From BMS3ABIN03 sp964418885 (GTDB taxonomy: Bacteria; Bacteroidota; Ignavibacteria; Ignavibacteriales; Ignavibacteriaceae), in NCBI GenBank assembly GCA_964418885.1, contig CAYQNW010000054.1, positions 1 through 26,336 on the forward strand: a DNA stretch of 26,336 nt. The letters are read 5' to 3'. The position numbers were made by a program, and so were the translations under genes. Below, one piece after another: positions 8,203-16,485 of this stretch. Numbering within the stretch: the stretch's first letter is position 1; each line of letters starts with the position of its first letter. The notes beneath the pieces were generated by a model that did not search any database, was not told the DNA's origin, and saw only the letters and a list, made by a program, of their open reading frames with translations.

Positions 8203-8261
8203 AAGCCAATAAAACCAGATAATACAGATAATTTAATTTAACATAACTTTTATTTTGGCTT
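8203..8261 (-). promoter_or_regulatory. Inverted repeat in the cmk-rpsA leader
   Basis: The arms AAGCCAATAAAA (8203-8214) and TTTTATTTTGGCTT (8248-8261) are complementary apart from a two-base bulge, with an AT-rich 33-base loop. The structure would lie between the cmk stop and the rpsA ribosome binding site, about 30 bases before the latter. rpsA is autoregulated through a structured leader in enterobacteria, so a regulatory role is possible. No T run makes it a convincing terminator, and the function is inferred only. Confidence 0.35.
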
Positions 8262-8271
8262 AAAAAATCTT

Positions 8272-8979
8272 TCAGTTAATATTTATTTTAATTCCCGATT
8301 CGTTTGCTTTTTTTGTAACCATATCCAGTATGATTTTAACCTGTTCATCAATGGTTACATAACTTGTATCAACTACAACTGCATCTTCAACCTTACGAAG
8401 CGGGCTTATTTTCCTGTTTGAATCTATTGTATCTCTTCTGTGAAGATTTTCCTTTATATTTTCCACAGGAATTTCTGTTCCGTATTCGGCATACTCTTTT
8501 GCACGCCTGATTGCTCTTTCATCAAGAGTAGCAGTAAGAAAAATCTTTACATCTGCATCGGGGAATACAACAGTTGTTATATCTCTGCCTTCCATGACTA
8601 TTCCCGGGCCGCTTATGCCAATCTCTCTTTGCTTTTTTACCAGTATTTTACGGACACCTTCAATCTTACTGACATCGCTAACATTTTTATTTACATCAAC
8701 AGTTCTGATCTTATCTGTAAGATCTTCATCGTTAACTTTTATATTCGTTTTCCCGTTAGTAAAATTTAATTCAATCTCACAGGATTTTGCTAACTCAATA
8801 ATCTTTTGCTGATTGTCTAAAATCTTATTCCTGATAGCCAAAAATGTAATTGCCCGATACATAGCCCCGGTATCAATATATAAATAGCCTAATTTCTGAG
8901 CAACTATCTTCGCAGTGGTACTTTTACCTGAGCCGGCCGGACCATCGATTGCGATGATAAGATTTTTAGACATAGACAT
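8272..8979 (-). CDS. cmk: (d)CMP kinase
   Basis: Cytidylate kinase phosphorylates CMP and dCMP with ATP in pyrimidine nucleotide salvage and recycling. The P-loop GPAGSGKST is at residues 13-21 and is followed by YIDTGAMYRAITFLAIR, the usual NMP-binding segment. GRDITTVVFPDADVKIFLTA and a lid-like DERAIRRAKEYAEYG...HRRDTIDSNRKISPL complete the family pattern. VDTSYVTIDEQVKIILDMV near the C-terminus is also typical. With the ATG at 8979 the protein is 235 residues, close to the normal ~225. A TTG ten codons upstream (9009) would add a hydrophobic extension without family support, and another ATG at 8973 is equally possible; none has a clear Shine-Dalgarno. It lies about 80 bases after dnaX and upstream of rpsA on the same strand. 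Confidence 0.95.
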   Translation of the reverse strand: MSMSKNLIIAIDGPAGSGKSTTAKIVAQKLGYLYIDTGAMYRAITFLAIRNKILDNQQKIIELAKSCEIELNFTNGKTNIKVNDEDLTDKIRTVDVNKNVSDVSKIEGVRKILVKKQREIGISGPGIVMEGRDITTVVFPDADVKIFLTATLDERAIRRAKEYAEYGTEIPVENIKENLHRRDTIDSNRKISPLRKVEDAVVVDTSYVTIDEQVKIILDMVTKKANESGIKININ

Positions 8980-9059
8980 TAAAAATAGCCATAAATTACT
9001 ATTAATCAAATCATTAGGGGAGATACCAAATGGTGATTTTTACTTAAAAAAACTCCTAT

Positions 9060-10745
9060 TTAATTTATTTTTATACCACCCAATTCATTGATAATTACAT
9101 CTTCGTAGGGATCATCAGAAACTTCTTTATTTTTCTGGACTTGCTTCTTATTCTCCGGCTTTTTCTGTTCTTTATTCTGAACTTCTTTTTCGTGCTCTCC
9201 AATTAGAATAAACATCAATCTTTTGCCGAAAATTAACTCCGATTTTGTCTCAAGATACTTCCTGTTTATTTCCATAGTTTTTTCAATATCCGCAGCAGCA
9301 GATGAAATTTTAATTTGATTTCCAGACAACGAATGTAATTTTAAGGAAGTAAGCGCGGGACCAAGTGTTAAACCGCGTTCGTTTGAAATTTCATCAACAA
9401 AACTTTGCCACATTCTGGAAATTTTTTCAAAATTAATTTCACCTTCTATCGGCTCGGCAATTGTCGGTGTAGTTTTAGATTCTTCTTTTTGCTTTGAAAC
9501 AACCGGCTGTTTATAAGATACCTTTTGTTTTTCTTCTTTTTGAATTAATGTCGGTTTTGATTCACTGGAAGAGGATGAACTTTTATCAGGTTCAACTAAA
9601 CTTTTTTTTTCAATGGAAGAAGAATTTATTTCCGAAATTAATTCACTTAGAGTAGAAGATCTTTCCAGGGCAATAAGATGACTTAGTGCAATTTCTATTT
9701 TTAATTTCTGATTTTGTGAATACCTTAGTTCTTGCTGAACTTTGTTCAGGAAATTAAGAACTCTTAACAGGTCGCCCTCAGAAAATTTATCCATGTAATC
9801 CATATATCGGTTGCGATAAACATCTGCGGTTTCTGTAAGAGATGTGTTTTCCGTGAGCACAACAGTCAGAATATTTCTGAAATGTTCAACCAATCCTTCC
9901 ATAAAATCGATAAAATCCCAGCCGTTACCGTAAATCCTGTTTGTTACTTCAAAAACGGTTTTAAAATTTTTATTTAGAATTGCATCCGATATCTCGAAAT
10001 AAATTTCATCATCAATCAGATTTAACATTTTTGCTACTGTTTCGGAATCGATCTTATCACCGCAGAAAGAAACAACCTGGTCGAAATAACTTTCCGCATC
10101 ACGTAAAGCGCCATCTGCTTTCTTTGAAATAATAGTAAGGGTTTTGTCATCGATATTAATATTTTCAGCTTTTGCAATCTGAAGCAATGTTTCCTTTATT
10201 GTATCCATTTGAATGCGGCGAAAATCAAATCTCTGGCATCTTGAAATAATAGTTAAAGGAACTTTATGTACATCCGTTGTTGCGAAAATAAAAATTGTAT
10301 GTTCAGGCGGTTCTTCAAGTGTTTTAAGGAACGCATTGAAAGATTCCTTCGTAAGCATATGTACTTCATCAATGATGTATATTTTATATTTCCCACGTGT
10401 CGGAGCATACTTCACCGATTCTCTTAAAGTCCGTACTTCATCGATACCCCTGTTTGAAGCACCATCAATTTCAATTATATCCAATAGCTGGGAGTTTTGA
10501 ATTTCTTTGCAGTTATCACATTCGTTACAAGGCTCTGCATTTTTAAGATTTGTACAATTAAGTGCTTTAGCAAAAATTCTTGCGGTAGTAGTTTTTCCAA
10601 CACCACGAGGCCCGGTAAATAAATATGCGTGAGCTATCCTGTTATTCCTTATGGCATTTTTCAAGGTTTCAGTAATGTGTTCTTGTCCTGCTACACTGCT
10701 GAATGTTTGTGGACGCCATTTTCGTGCTGTTACTAAGTATCCCAT
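9060..10745 (-). CDS. dnaX: DNA polymerase III subunit tau (and possibly gamma)
   Basis: The clamp-loader ATPase that opens and loads the sliding clamp and, through tau, ties the replisome together. Walker A GPRGVGKT is at residues 45-52. The zinc-binding cysteines are Cys64, Cys73, Cys76 and Cys79. Walker B with IIDEVHML is at 124-131, sensor 1 around ATTDVH at 155-160, and the SRC arginine finger at 168-170. The collar domain III ends near residue 362. Residues ~365-480 are a Ser/Lys/Glu-rich linker, followed by a small tau-like C-terminal domain and a Lys/Glu-rich tail ending in IINELGGIKIN. Total length is 561 residues. A nine-A run at codons 379-382, just after domain III, is a likely slippage site that would give a ~384-residue gamma form. 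It starts 15 bases after the fRMsr gene, with no strong Shine-Dalgarno, and probably belongs to the lon operon. Confidence 0.95.
   Translation of the reverse strand: MGYLVTARKWRPQTFSSVAGQEHITETLKNAIRNNRIAHAYLFTGPRGVGKTTTARIFAKALNCTNLKNAEPCNECDNCKEIQNSQLLDIIEIDGASNRGIDEVRTLRESVKYAPTRGKYKIYIIDEVHMLTKESFNAFLKTLEEPPEHTIFIFATTDVHKVPLTIISRCQRFDFRRIQMDTIKETLLQIAKAENINIDDKTLTIISKKADGALRDAESYFDQVVSFCGDKIDSETVAKMLNLIDDEIYFEISDAILNKNFKTVFEVTNRIYGNGWDFIDFMEGLVEHFRNILTVVLTENTSLTETADVYRNRYMDYMDKFSEGDLLRVLNFLNKVQQELRYSQNQKLKIEIALSHLIALERSSTLSELISEINSSSIEKKSLVEPDKSSSSSSESKPTLIQKEEKQKVSYKQPVVSKQKEESKTTPTIAEPIEGEINFEKISRMWQSFVDEISNERGLTLGPALTSLKLHSLSGNQIKISSAAADIEKTMEINRKYLETKSELIFGKRLMFILIGEHEKEVQNKEQKKPENKKQVQKNKEVSDDPYEDVIINELGGIKIN
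9602..9610 (-). promoter_or_regulatory. Nine-A slippery run in dnaX
   Basis: On the coding strand the sequence is G followed by nine As and GT, within codons 379-382 (GAA AAA AAA AGT). One extra A, or a -1 ribosomal shift, reads AAG TTT AGT then TGA. One fewer A, or two extra, reads GTT then TAG. Every slipped frame therefore stops within two to four codons, right after the clamp-loader core. A9 slippage making gamma is established for Thermus thermophilus dnaX, and A AAA AAG frameshifting for E. coli. I see no clear downstream stem-loop or upstream Shine-Dalgarno-like stimulator here, which favours transcriptional slippage. Confidence 0.6.
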
Positions 10746-10760
10746 TAAAGGTATTAAATG

Positions 10761-11255
10761 TTACAGAATTATTTCTTCAACAAGGAAATTACAAATTTCT
10801 TCCAAATATTTTTTATCTGTTTGATCGAAAGAATTATATTCTGTGCTGTCCAGATCCAGAACTCCAAACAGAGAATTATCTTTCCTGATAATTGGAATTA
10901 CAATTTCTGATTTCGATTCAGCATCACACGCAATATGACCTTCAAACCTGTTTACATCGGGAACGATTAATGTTTCTCGTGTCGAAGCAGCCTTTCCGCA
11001 AACTCCTTCATTAAGTCTTATGATAGAACAGGCAACCTTTCCCTGGAAAGGTCCGACGTATAATCTTTCTCCATCAAAAAGATAAAATCCAATCCAGCTA
11101 ATTTTGCTGAAAGTTTGTTTTAATCCTGCTGTTAGATTTGCAAGATTTGATAATTCAGGTTCATCTTTTACAAGTAAAGATTTTATCTGCTTAATTAGAA
11201 GATCATATCTTTCTTCGTCGGTTCTAATGTTTTTGGGAATAACCAGTTCTTCCAA
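10761..11255 (-). CDS. GAF-domain free methionine-(R)-sulfoxide reductase
   Basis: This 164-residue single GAF-domain protein fits the fRMsr family (YebR/MsrC type), which reduces free methionine-R-sulfoxide, an oxidative-stress repair enzyme in the cytoplasm. Motifs in order: WIGFYLFDGERLYVGPFQGKVAC, GVCGKAA, VPDVNRFEGHIACD, SEIVIPI and GVLDLDS. The three redox cysteines are present as Cys76, Cys86 and Cys110; their spacings of 10 and 24 match Cys84/94/118 of the E. coli enzyme. The start must be TTG, because the lon stop TAA is the preceding in-frame codon and no ATG follows near the N-terminus. Translation is therefore probably coupled to lon. A signalling GAF domain is unlikely, given the full cysteine set and stand-alone size. 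Confidence 0.9.
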   Translation of the reverse strand: MEELVIPKNIRTDEERYDLLIKQIKSLLVKDEPELSNLANLTAGLKQTFSKISWIGFYLFDGERLYVGPFQGKVACSIIRLNEGVCGKAASTRETLIVPDVNRFEGHIACDAESKSEIVIPIIRKDNSLFGVLDLDSTEYNSFDQTDKKYLEEICNFLVEEIIL

Positions 11256-13703
11256 TTATTTTCTCTTACTCTTCGATGTTTTCTTTTTGATCTTCGTGTT
11301 TTTCTTCTGAGTTTTTGGTGATGTAAAGATATAAGGTATTGCATCATCGACCTTTTCAACCGTTACAATTTTTATCCCGTCTTTTACTTTGTCCGGAATT
11401 TCGTTCAAATCGATTTCATTCTTTTTAGGAATAAGTACTGTTTTAATCTCATTCCTTTTTGCAGCTAATAACTTCTCATTCAAACCACCAATCGGAAGTA
11501 TTGATCCGGTTAAAGTTATTTCTCCGGTCATTGCAACATTGTTTGATGCTGGTCTGCCGCTTATTGCAGAAAACATTGCCATTGCCATTGTAATTCCGGC
11601 TGAGGGTCCGTCTTTCGGGATTGCACCTTCAGGAACGTGTATATGAATTTCTTTACCTTTAAAGAAATCGGTATTTAAACCGAGTTTTTTTGCAGAAGAT
11701 CTTAGATAACTTAATGCAGCCTGTGCAGATTCTTTCATCACATTACCGATTTGTCCTGTAAGACTCAGCTTACCGGTACCGGTCATTATCGTAACTTCAA
11801 CATTTAGCAAATCACCGCCAACGCTCGTCCAAGCTAAACCGGTTACACTTCCGATACGCTGAGCTTTTTCGTGGTGCGACTCTCTGAACTTCGGATTTTT
11901 AAGATACTTCTCAACTAATTCTTCGTCTATAATATATTTCTTTTTAGTTTTTTTCTTTCCATTTAAAGATTCTTTCAGCACGATATCCCTGGCAATCTTA
12001 CGACAGATCGAAGCAAGTTCGCGTTCAAGATTTCTTACTCCTGCTTCACGAGTGTATTCCCTGATTAGTTTCCTGATTGCAGCATCATGGAATTCAATTT
12101 TTTTGTCTGAAAGACCATGCGCTTTTAATTGTTTACGGATCAGATGTGCTTTAGCTATTTCAATTTTATCATATTCAAGATAACCCGGAAGTTCGATGAT
12201 TTCCATCCTATCCTGTAGCGGAAGAGGAATGTTATACCTGACGTTTGCAGTTGTTATAAACATTACCTGCTTCAAATCGTAATCAACTTCAAGATAATGA
12301 TCACTAAAAGTATGATTTTGTTCGGGGTCGAGAACTTCAAGCATTGCTGATGAAGGATCGCCGCGAAAATCTACACTCATCTTATCAATTTCATCTAAAA
12401 GAATAACAGGATTTATTGTGCCTGCTTTTTTCATAGATTGAATTATTTTACCGGGCATTGAGCCGATATACGTTCTACGATGTCCTCTTATTTCTGCCTC
12501 ATCACGAACACCGCCGAGACTTATCCTAATAAATTTCCTTCCAAGTGCTCTTGCAATTGATTTACCAAGTGATGTTTTACCAACTCCGGGAGGACCAACA
12601 AAACATAGTATTTGTCCGCGGATCTGTTTAACAAGATTCAGTACTGCAATATGTTCGATAATTCTTTCTTTAGGTTTCTCAAGTCCGAAATGATCTTCAT
12701 CCAGAATTTTCTGAACGTGCTTAATTTCCAGATTGTCTTTTGTTTTAGTTGACCAGGGAACTTCAAGAAGCCAATCCAAATAATTTCTGATCACAGTAGA
12801 TTCAGGTGACATCGGCGGTGTCTTCTTAAGCTTGGCGAGTTCTTCAAGAGCTTTGTTTTCAGCTTCCTTTGTCATCTTCGCTTTTTTTATCTTTTGCCGC
12901 ATCTTTGAAAATTCAGGTGAGCCATCTTCATCTTCACCTAACTCTTCCTGCAGTATTTTTATCTGCTCCTGGATGATAAATTTTCTTTGTGTCTTTGCTA
13001 TGTTTTCCTGGACTTTATTATCTATCTCTTTTTCAATTTTCAGAATATCGATTTCCGAGTTCAGAATTTTTATCACTTCATAAAACTGATCCTTCAATGT
13101 GTACTTCTGAAGGATTGTTTGTTTAACATCAATTAACTGGTTAACATTTGCAGCCACATAAAATAATTTTCGATCAAGTTCGACGATATTTTCAAAAGCC
13201 GACAAAGTTTCGGCTGGGATGTTCCTGCTGATCTTGATATACTGTTTAAATAACTGTGACATTTGCCTTTCCATTGCGTTCATTTCATGATCGCGTACTA
13301 ATTCCGGTAAAACAATTTCTATTTTTCCTTCAAAGAATTCTTTTCTATTTGTAAACTCAACAATCTTTGCCTGTATTAAACCATCAACAATAATTTTTAT
13401 TAAGCCGTTGGGAAGCTTTAATATTTGTACGATTTTAGCGATTGTTCCGTCCCTGTAAATATCATCGGCAGAGGGATCTTCTATATTTGATTTTTTCTGG
13501 GTGGAAAGAAAGATGTATTTTGTATTTTCAGTTGCATAATTAGCTGCTCTTATTGACTGCTCTCTGCCAACCAGAACAGGAAAGATCATATACGGAAATA
13601 TTACAATATCCCTGAGCGGTAAAACCGGCAAAGTATCGGGAATATTGTCAATAATAGAACCTTCATCAGAGGAATGAATGTCAATTTCTTTTGACTGATC
13701 CAA
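11256..13703 (-). CDS. lon: ATP-dependent endopeptidase La (Lon)
   Basis: Lon degrades misfolded and regulatory proteins in the cytoplasm. In the 815 residues: N-terminal substrate-binding domain ~24-220 (LPVLPLRDIVIFPYMIFPVLVGR), coiled coil ~220-310, AAA+ module with Walker A GPPGVGKT at 370-377 and Walker B ILLDEID at 434-440, and a C-terminal protease with the catalytic dyad Ser701 (KDGPSAGI) and Lys744 (GGLNEKLLAAKR). The last 19 residues are an unusual Lys-rich tail. The start is TTG, supported by AGGAG (13711-13715) seven bases upstream and a strong sigma70-like promoter just beyond. It is the first gene of the minus-strand block, abuts the fRMsr gene with no gap, and is divergent from suhB. 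Confidence 0.97.
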   Translation of the reverse strand: MDQSKEIDIHSSDEGSIIDNIPDTLPVLPLRDIVIFPYMIFPVLVGREQSIRAANYATENTKYIFLSTQKKSNIEDPSADDIYRDGTIAKIVQILKLPNGLIKIIVDGLIQAKIVEFTNRKEFFEGKIEIVLPELVRDHEMNAMERQMSQLFKQYIKISRNIPAETLSAFENIVELDRKLFYVAANVNQLIDVKQTILQKYTLKDQFYEVIKILNSEIDILKIEKEIDNKVQENIAKTQRKFIIQEQIKILQEELGEDEDGSPEFSKMRQKIKKAKMTKEAENKALEELAKLKKTPPMSPESTVIRNYLDWLLEVPWSTKTKDNLEIKHVQKILDEDHFGLEKPKERIIEHIAVLNLVKQIRGQILCFVGPPGVGKTSLGKSIARALGRKFIRISLGGVRDEAEIRGHRRTYIGSMPGKIIQSMKKAGTINPVILLDEIDKMSVDFRGDPSSAMLEVLDPEQNHTFSDHYLEVDYDLKQVMFITTANVRYNIPLPLQDRMEIIELPGYLEYDKIEIAKAHLIRKQLKAHGLSDKKIEFHDAAIRKLIREYTREAGVRNLERELASICRKIARDIVLKESLNGKKKTKKKYIIDEELVEKYLKNPKFRESHHEKAQRIGSVTGLAWTSVGGDLLNVEVTIMTGTGKLSLTGQIGNVMKESAQAALSYLRSSAKKLGLNTDFFKGKEIHIHVPEGAIPKDGPSAGITMAMAMFSAISGRPASNNVAMTGEITLTGSILPIGGLNEKLLAAKRNEIKTVLIPKKNEIDLNEIPDKVKDGIKIVTVEKVDDAIPYIFTSPKTQKKNTKIKKKTSKSKRK

Positions 13704-13741
13704 ATAAAAACTCCTGTTTGTTCACTTTTAATTATCATCAA

Positions 13742-13770
13742 AATATACCAAAATTGCTTAGGGCTATCAA
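13742..13770 (-). promoter_or_regulatory. sigma70-like promoter of lon
   Basis: On the minus strand TTGATA (13765-13770) is followed after 17 bases by TATATT (13742-13747); each box matches five of six consensus bases. The predicted start is about 30 bases before the TTG codon, with AGGAG (13711-13715) in between. No CIRCE-type inverted repeat is visible, so no heat-shock repressor site can be claimed. Confidence 0.55.
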
Positions 13771-13826
13771 GGTTGTAAGAATTGAATGAAATTACTTTCA
13801 ACTACCATTTCAACTTATTTAATGAA

Positions 13827-13855
13827 TTTATATTCGAAATTGATATGGGTATATT
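13827..13855 (+). promoter_or_regulatory. Candidate promoter of the inositol monophosphatase gene
   Basis: TTTATA (13827-13832) and TATATT (13850-13855) are separated by 17 bases and lie about 24 bases before the ATG, with AAGGAAA as ribosome binding site between. The -10 box also reads TATATTTG, which fits the Bacteroidetes TAnnTTTG motif. Which holoenzyme reads it cannot be decided from sequence. Confidence 0.4.
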
Positions 13856-13878
13856 TGTAAAAATAATCAAGGAAATAA

Positions 13879-14649
13879 ATGATTAATGATATAATTGAAA
13901 TAGCAAAACAAGCAGGCTCTGTAGTGAGAGAGGGTTTTGGGAAAAATTTTAAGATAGATTATAAAACAAGCGAAAACAATCTGGTAACGGAAGTAGATAA
14001 AGCTTCTGAAAAATTGATTACAGATTTTATAACAAAAAAATATCCGGTGCACAGCATTTTAGCTGAGGAAGGCAGCGGCACAAAAAATAATTCGGAATAC
14101 TTATGGGTTGTCGATCCACTTGATGGTACAACGAATTTTGCTCACGGTCTACCGATTTTTTCTGTTTCAATCGGTGTACAAAAAAATAATGTTACAATTG
14201 CCGGTGTAGTTTACGATGTAATGAACGATATTGTTTACTCGGCAGAAAAAGACAGCGGTGCATTTGCCGGTTCACAAAAGATGATCGTAAACCGAACATC
14301 AAAATTAGAACACAGTTTGCTCGTTACAGGTTTTCCTTACAACATTGCTGAAAATCCTGAAAATGCTTTTCAGAAATTTGAAGCGTTAACTAGAAAAGCC
14401 CGTGGAGTAAGAAGACTTGGTTCTGCAGCAATTGATTTTTGCTTTGTTGCGTCAGGTATTTTTGAAGGATTCTGGGAAGTGCATCTTCATCCCTGGGATT
14501 TGTGCGCAGGAAAATTAATTGTTGAGGAAGCCGGCGGTTTGGTAACAGATTTTAAAGGAAATGAAATTGATATTTATTCCAAGAAAATACTTGCTTCAAA
14601 TGGAATAATTCACAATCAGATAATCAAAGAATTTGAAAAGCTTAAATAA
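13879..14649 (+). CDS. suhB: Inositol monophosphatase family protein (SuhB-like)
   Basis: A magnesium-dependent phosphatase of the inositol-monophosphatase family, 256 residues, the family's normal length. The signature WVVDPLDGTTNFAHGLPIFSV (~75-95) supplies the metal-binding Asp and Thr residues, together with the earlier LVTEVDKASE and LAEEG segments. The C-terminal signature HPWDLCAGKLIVEEAGG is near residues 204-220. Substrates in this family include inositol phosphates, histidinol phosphate and related sugars, so the exact substrate is open; the SuhB-type annotation is the safest. AAGGAAA lies just before the ATG. It is divergent from lon and ends nine bases before the convergent acyl-CoA ligase gene. 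Confidence 0.9.
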   Translation: MINDIIEIAKQAGSVVREGFGKNFKIDYKTSENNLVTEVDKASEKLITDFITKKYPVHSILAEEGSGTKNNSEYLWVVDPLDGTTNFAHGLPIFSVSIGVQKNNVTIAGVVYDVMNDIVYSAEKDSGAFAGSQKMIVNRTSKLEHSLLVTGFPYNIAENPENAFQKFEALTRKARGVRRLGSAAIDFCFVASGIFEGFWEVHLHPWDLCAGKLIVEEAGGLVTDFKGNEIDIYSKKILASNGIIHNQIIKEFEKLK

Positions 14650-14658
14650 CTTTTTCTT

Positions 14659-16485
14659 TTACTCTGAATACTTTTCGTAGTATAAATTTTCTATAAACTC
14701 TCTGTATTTATCCTCCACTACTTTTCTTTTAATCTTTAAGCTGGGGGTGATTTCACCATTTTCAATTGTAAAAGGTTTGTCAAGGAGAATGAACTTCCTT
14801 ACTCGTTCATAATTTGCAAGCTTTTTCTGAAATTGCATCATATCATTTTCAAAAAGTTTATAAATAGTATCATTTTTCACAAGATCCTGGTTTGTTGTAT
14901 AAGGAATCTTATGTGAATCAGCATATTCTTTTACAGCTTCAAAATCAGGAACAATGAGTGCGCTTAGAAACATTCGCTTATCACCAATTAAAACAAACTG
15001 GTCTATATATTTACTTGCGAGAAAAGTGTTTTCTATATGAGAAGGAGCAATATATTTACCTGCTGAGGTTTTAAACAGATGTTTTTTTCTGTCTGTAATC
15101 ATTAAAAATCCATCGGCATCAAAAACTCCAATATCGCCGGTATGTAGCCATCCGTCTTTTATAGTTGCCTCGGTTTCCTTTTTATTTCTATAATATCCCC
15201 GCATAATATTCGGACCTTTGGCGAGTATCTCTCCATCATGTGCTATTTTAACTTCAATACCTGGTAAGACTTTACCAACGGTTCCAAACTTATAATCATC
15301 GATCCTGTTTGCAGCAATTACGGGTGAAGATTCTGTTAATCCGTATCCTTCCAGGATTCTAATTCCAATTGCTTCAAAAAACTCACCAAGCTCTCGTGAT
15401 AAAGGTGCACCACCGGAAATAAAGAAACGTAGATTTCCCCCTGTTCTATCTTGTATATTTTTTAGTACAAGTTTATGAGCAAGTTTATGTTTGATTGAAA
15501 GTGAAAGTGATACATTTTTTTCTTTCTTCGCATTGATAAATTGTTGACCTGTTTGAAGTGCCCAATAAAATATTTTTTGTTTCTTAATAGATTGACTTTC
15601 TACATTCTTCATAATTTTGGAGTAGATTCTTTCAAACAGTCTCGGCACAGTTGTAAGTAAAGTAGGCTTCACTTCTAAAAGATTATTTGCAACAGTTTCT
15701 ATACTTTCAGCGTAGCAAATCATTGCTCCGGATGAGACTGCTGTATAGTATCCAGCCATTCTCTCGAAAATGTGGCAGAGAGGAAGGAATGAAAGGAATA
15801 CGTCATTTTTATCTATAGGAAACGATTTTAATGCTGCTTCTACATTCGACATTATATTTTTGTGTGTAAGGATTACGCCTTTTGGTTCACCTGTTGTTCC
15901 AGAGGTATAAATGATTGTGCAGACATCGCTCTCTTTAACTAACTTCATACTTTCGGTAAGTAAATTCGGATCTTCTTTTTTAAAGAACTTACCTTTATCC
16001 TGAACCTGGCGAAAAGTATGCAAATGATTTATTGATGGATCATAATCTTTTTCATTTAGAATGATTATATTTTTTATATGCCTGCACTTACCAAGTATCT
16101 TTAAAATCTTGTTTAATTGAAATTTATTAGAAACAATTACAGTATTTGCTTCCGAATTATTTAATATGAATTCAATTGAAGCTGCAGTAAGAGAAGGGTA
16201 GAGTGGAACATCGATCGCACCAAGACCTAAAATTGCCATATCGGAATAAATCCATTCCGGTCTGTTTTCCGAAACGATTGCAATTTTGTCCTCACGTTTT
16301 ATTCTCATAGATGCTAAACCGAATGCAAACAGATCCGTTTCGGTTTTAAATTGGGAATATGAAATTCCTCTGTAAGCACCATCTGCTTTATATCTTAGAA
16401 AATCCCTGCTTATGGTTGGTCCGAACTCTTCTGTAATAAAACTATAAAGCTCAGTAATAGTATTACAGGATTTTAAATTTCCCAT
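14659..16485 (-). CDS. Long-chain fatty acid-CoA ligase
   Basis: An AMP-forming acyl-CoA synthetase of the FadD15-like group, 608 residues, that activates long-chain fatty acids with ATP and CoA at the membrane. The AMP-binding P-loop YTSGTTGEPKG is at residues 193-203. FLSFLPLCHIFERMAGYY, GYGLTESSPV, GWLHTGDIG and the DRKKHLFKTSAGKYIAPSHIEN hinge/A8 region follow in the standard order. The C-terminal catalytic Lys region is around PSLKIKRKVVEDKY. The start is supported by AGGAGAG about 11 bases before the ATG. It is a single-gene unit, convergent with suhB (nine-base gap, no terminator hairpin seen) and divergent from the P5C dehydrogenase gene. Substrate chain length cannot be read from the sequence. 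Confidence 0.92.
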   Translation of the reverse strand: MGNLKSCNTITELYSFITEEFGPTISRDFLRYKADGAYRGISYSQFKTETDLFAFGLASMRIKREDKIAIVSENRPEWIYSDMAILGLGAIDVPLYPSLTAASIEFILNNSEANTVIVSNKFQLNKILKILGKCRHIKNIIILNEKDYDPSINHLHTFRQVQDKGKFFKKEDPNLLTESMKLVKESDVCTIIYTSGTTGEPKGVILTHKNIMSNVEAALKSFPIDKNDVFLSFLPLCHIFERMAGYYTAVSSGAMICYAESIETVANNLLEVKPTLLTTVPRLFERIYSKIMKNVESQSIKKQKIFYWALQTGQQFINAKKEKNVSLSLSIKHKLAHKLVLKNIQDRTGGNLRFFISGGAPLSRELGEFFEAIGIRILEGYGLTESSPVIAANRIDDYKFGTVGKVLPGIEVKIAHDGEILAKGPNIMRGYYRNKKETEATIKDGWLHTGDIGVFDADGFLMITDRKKHLFKTSAGKYIAPSHIENTFLASKYIDQFVLIGDKRMFLSALIVPDFEAVKEYADSHKIPYTTNQDLVKNDTIYKLFENDMMQFQKKLANYERVRKFILLDKPFTIENGEITPSLKIKRKVVEDKYREFIENLYYEKYSE

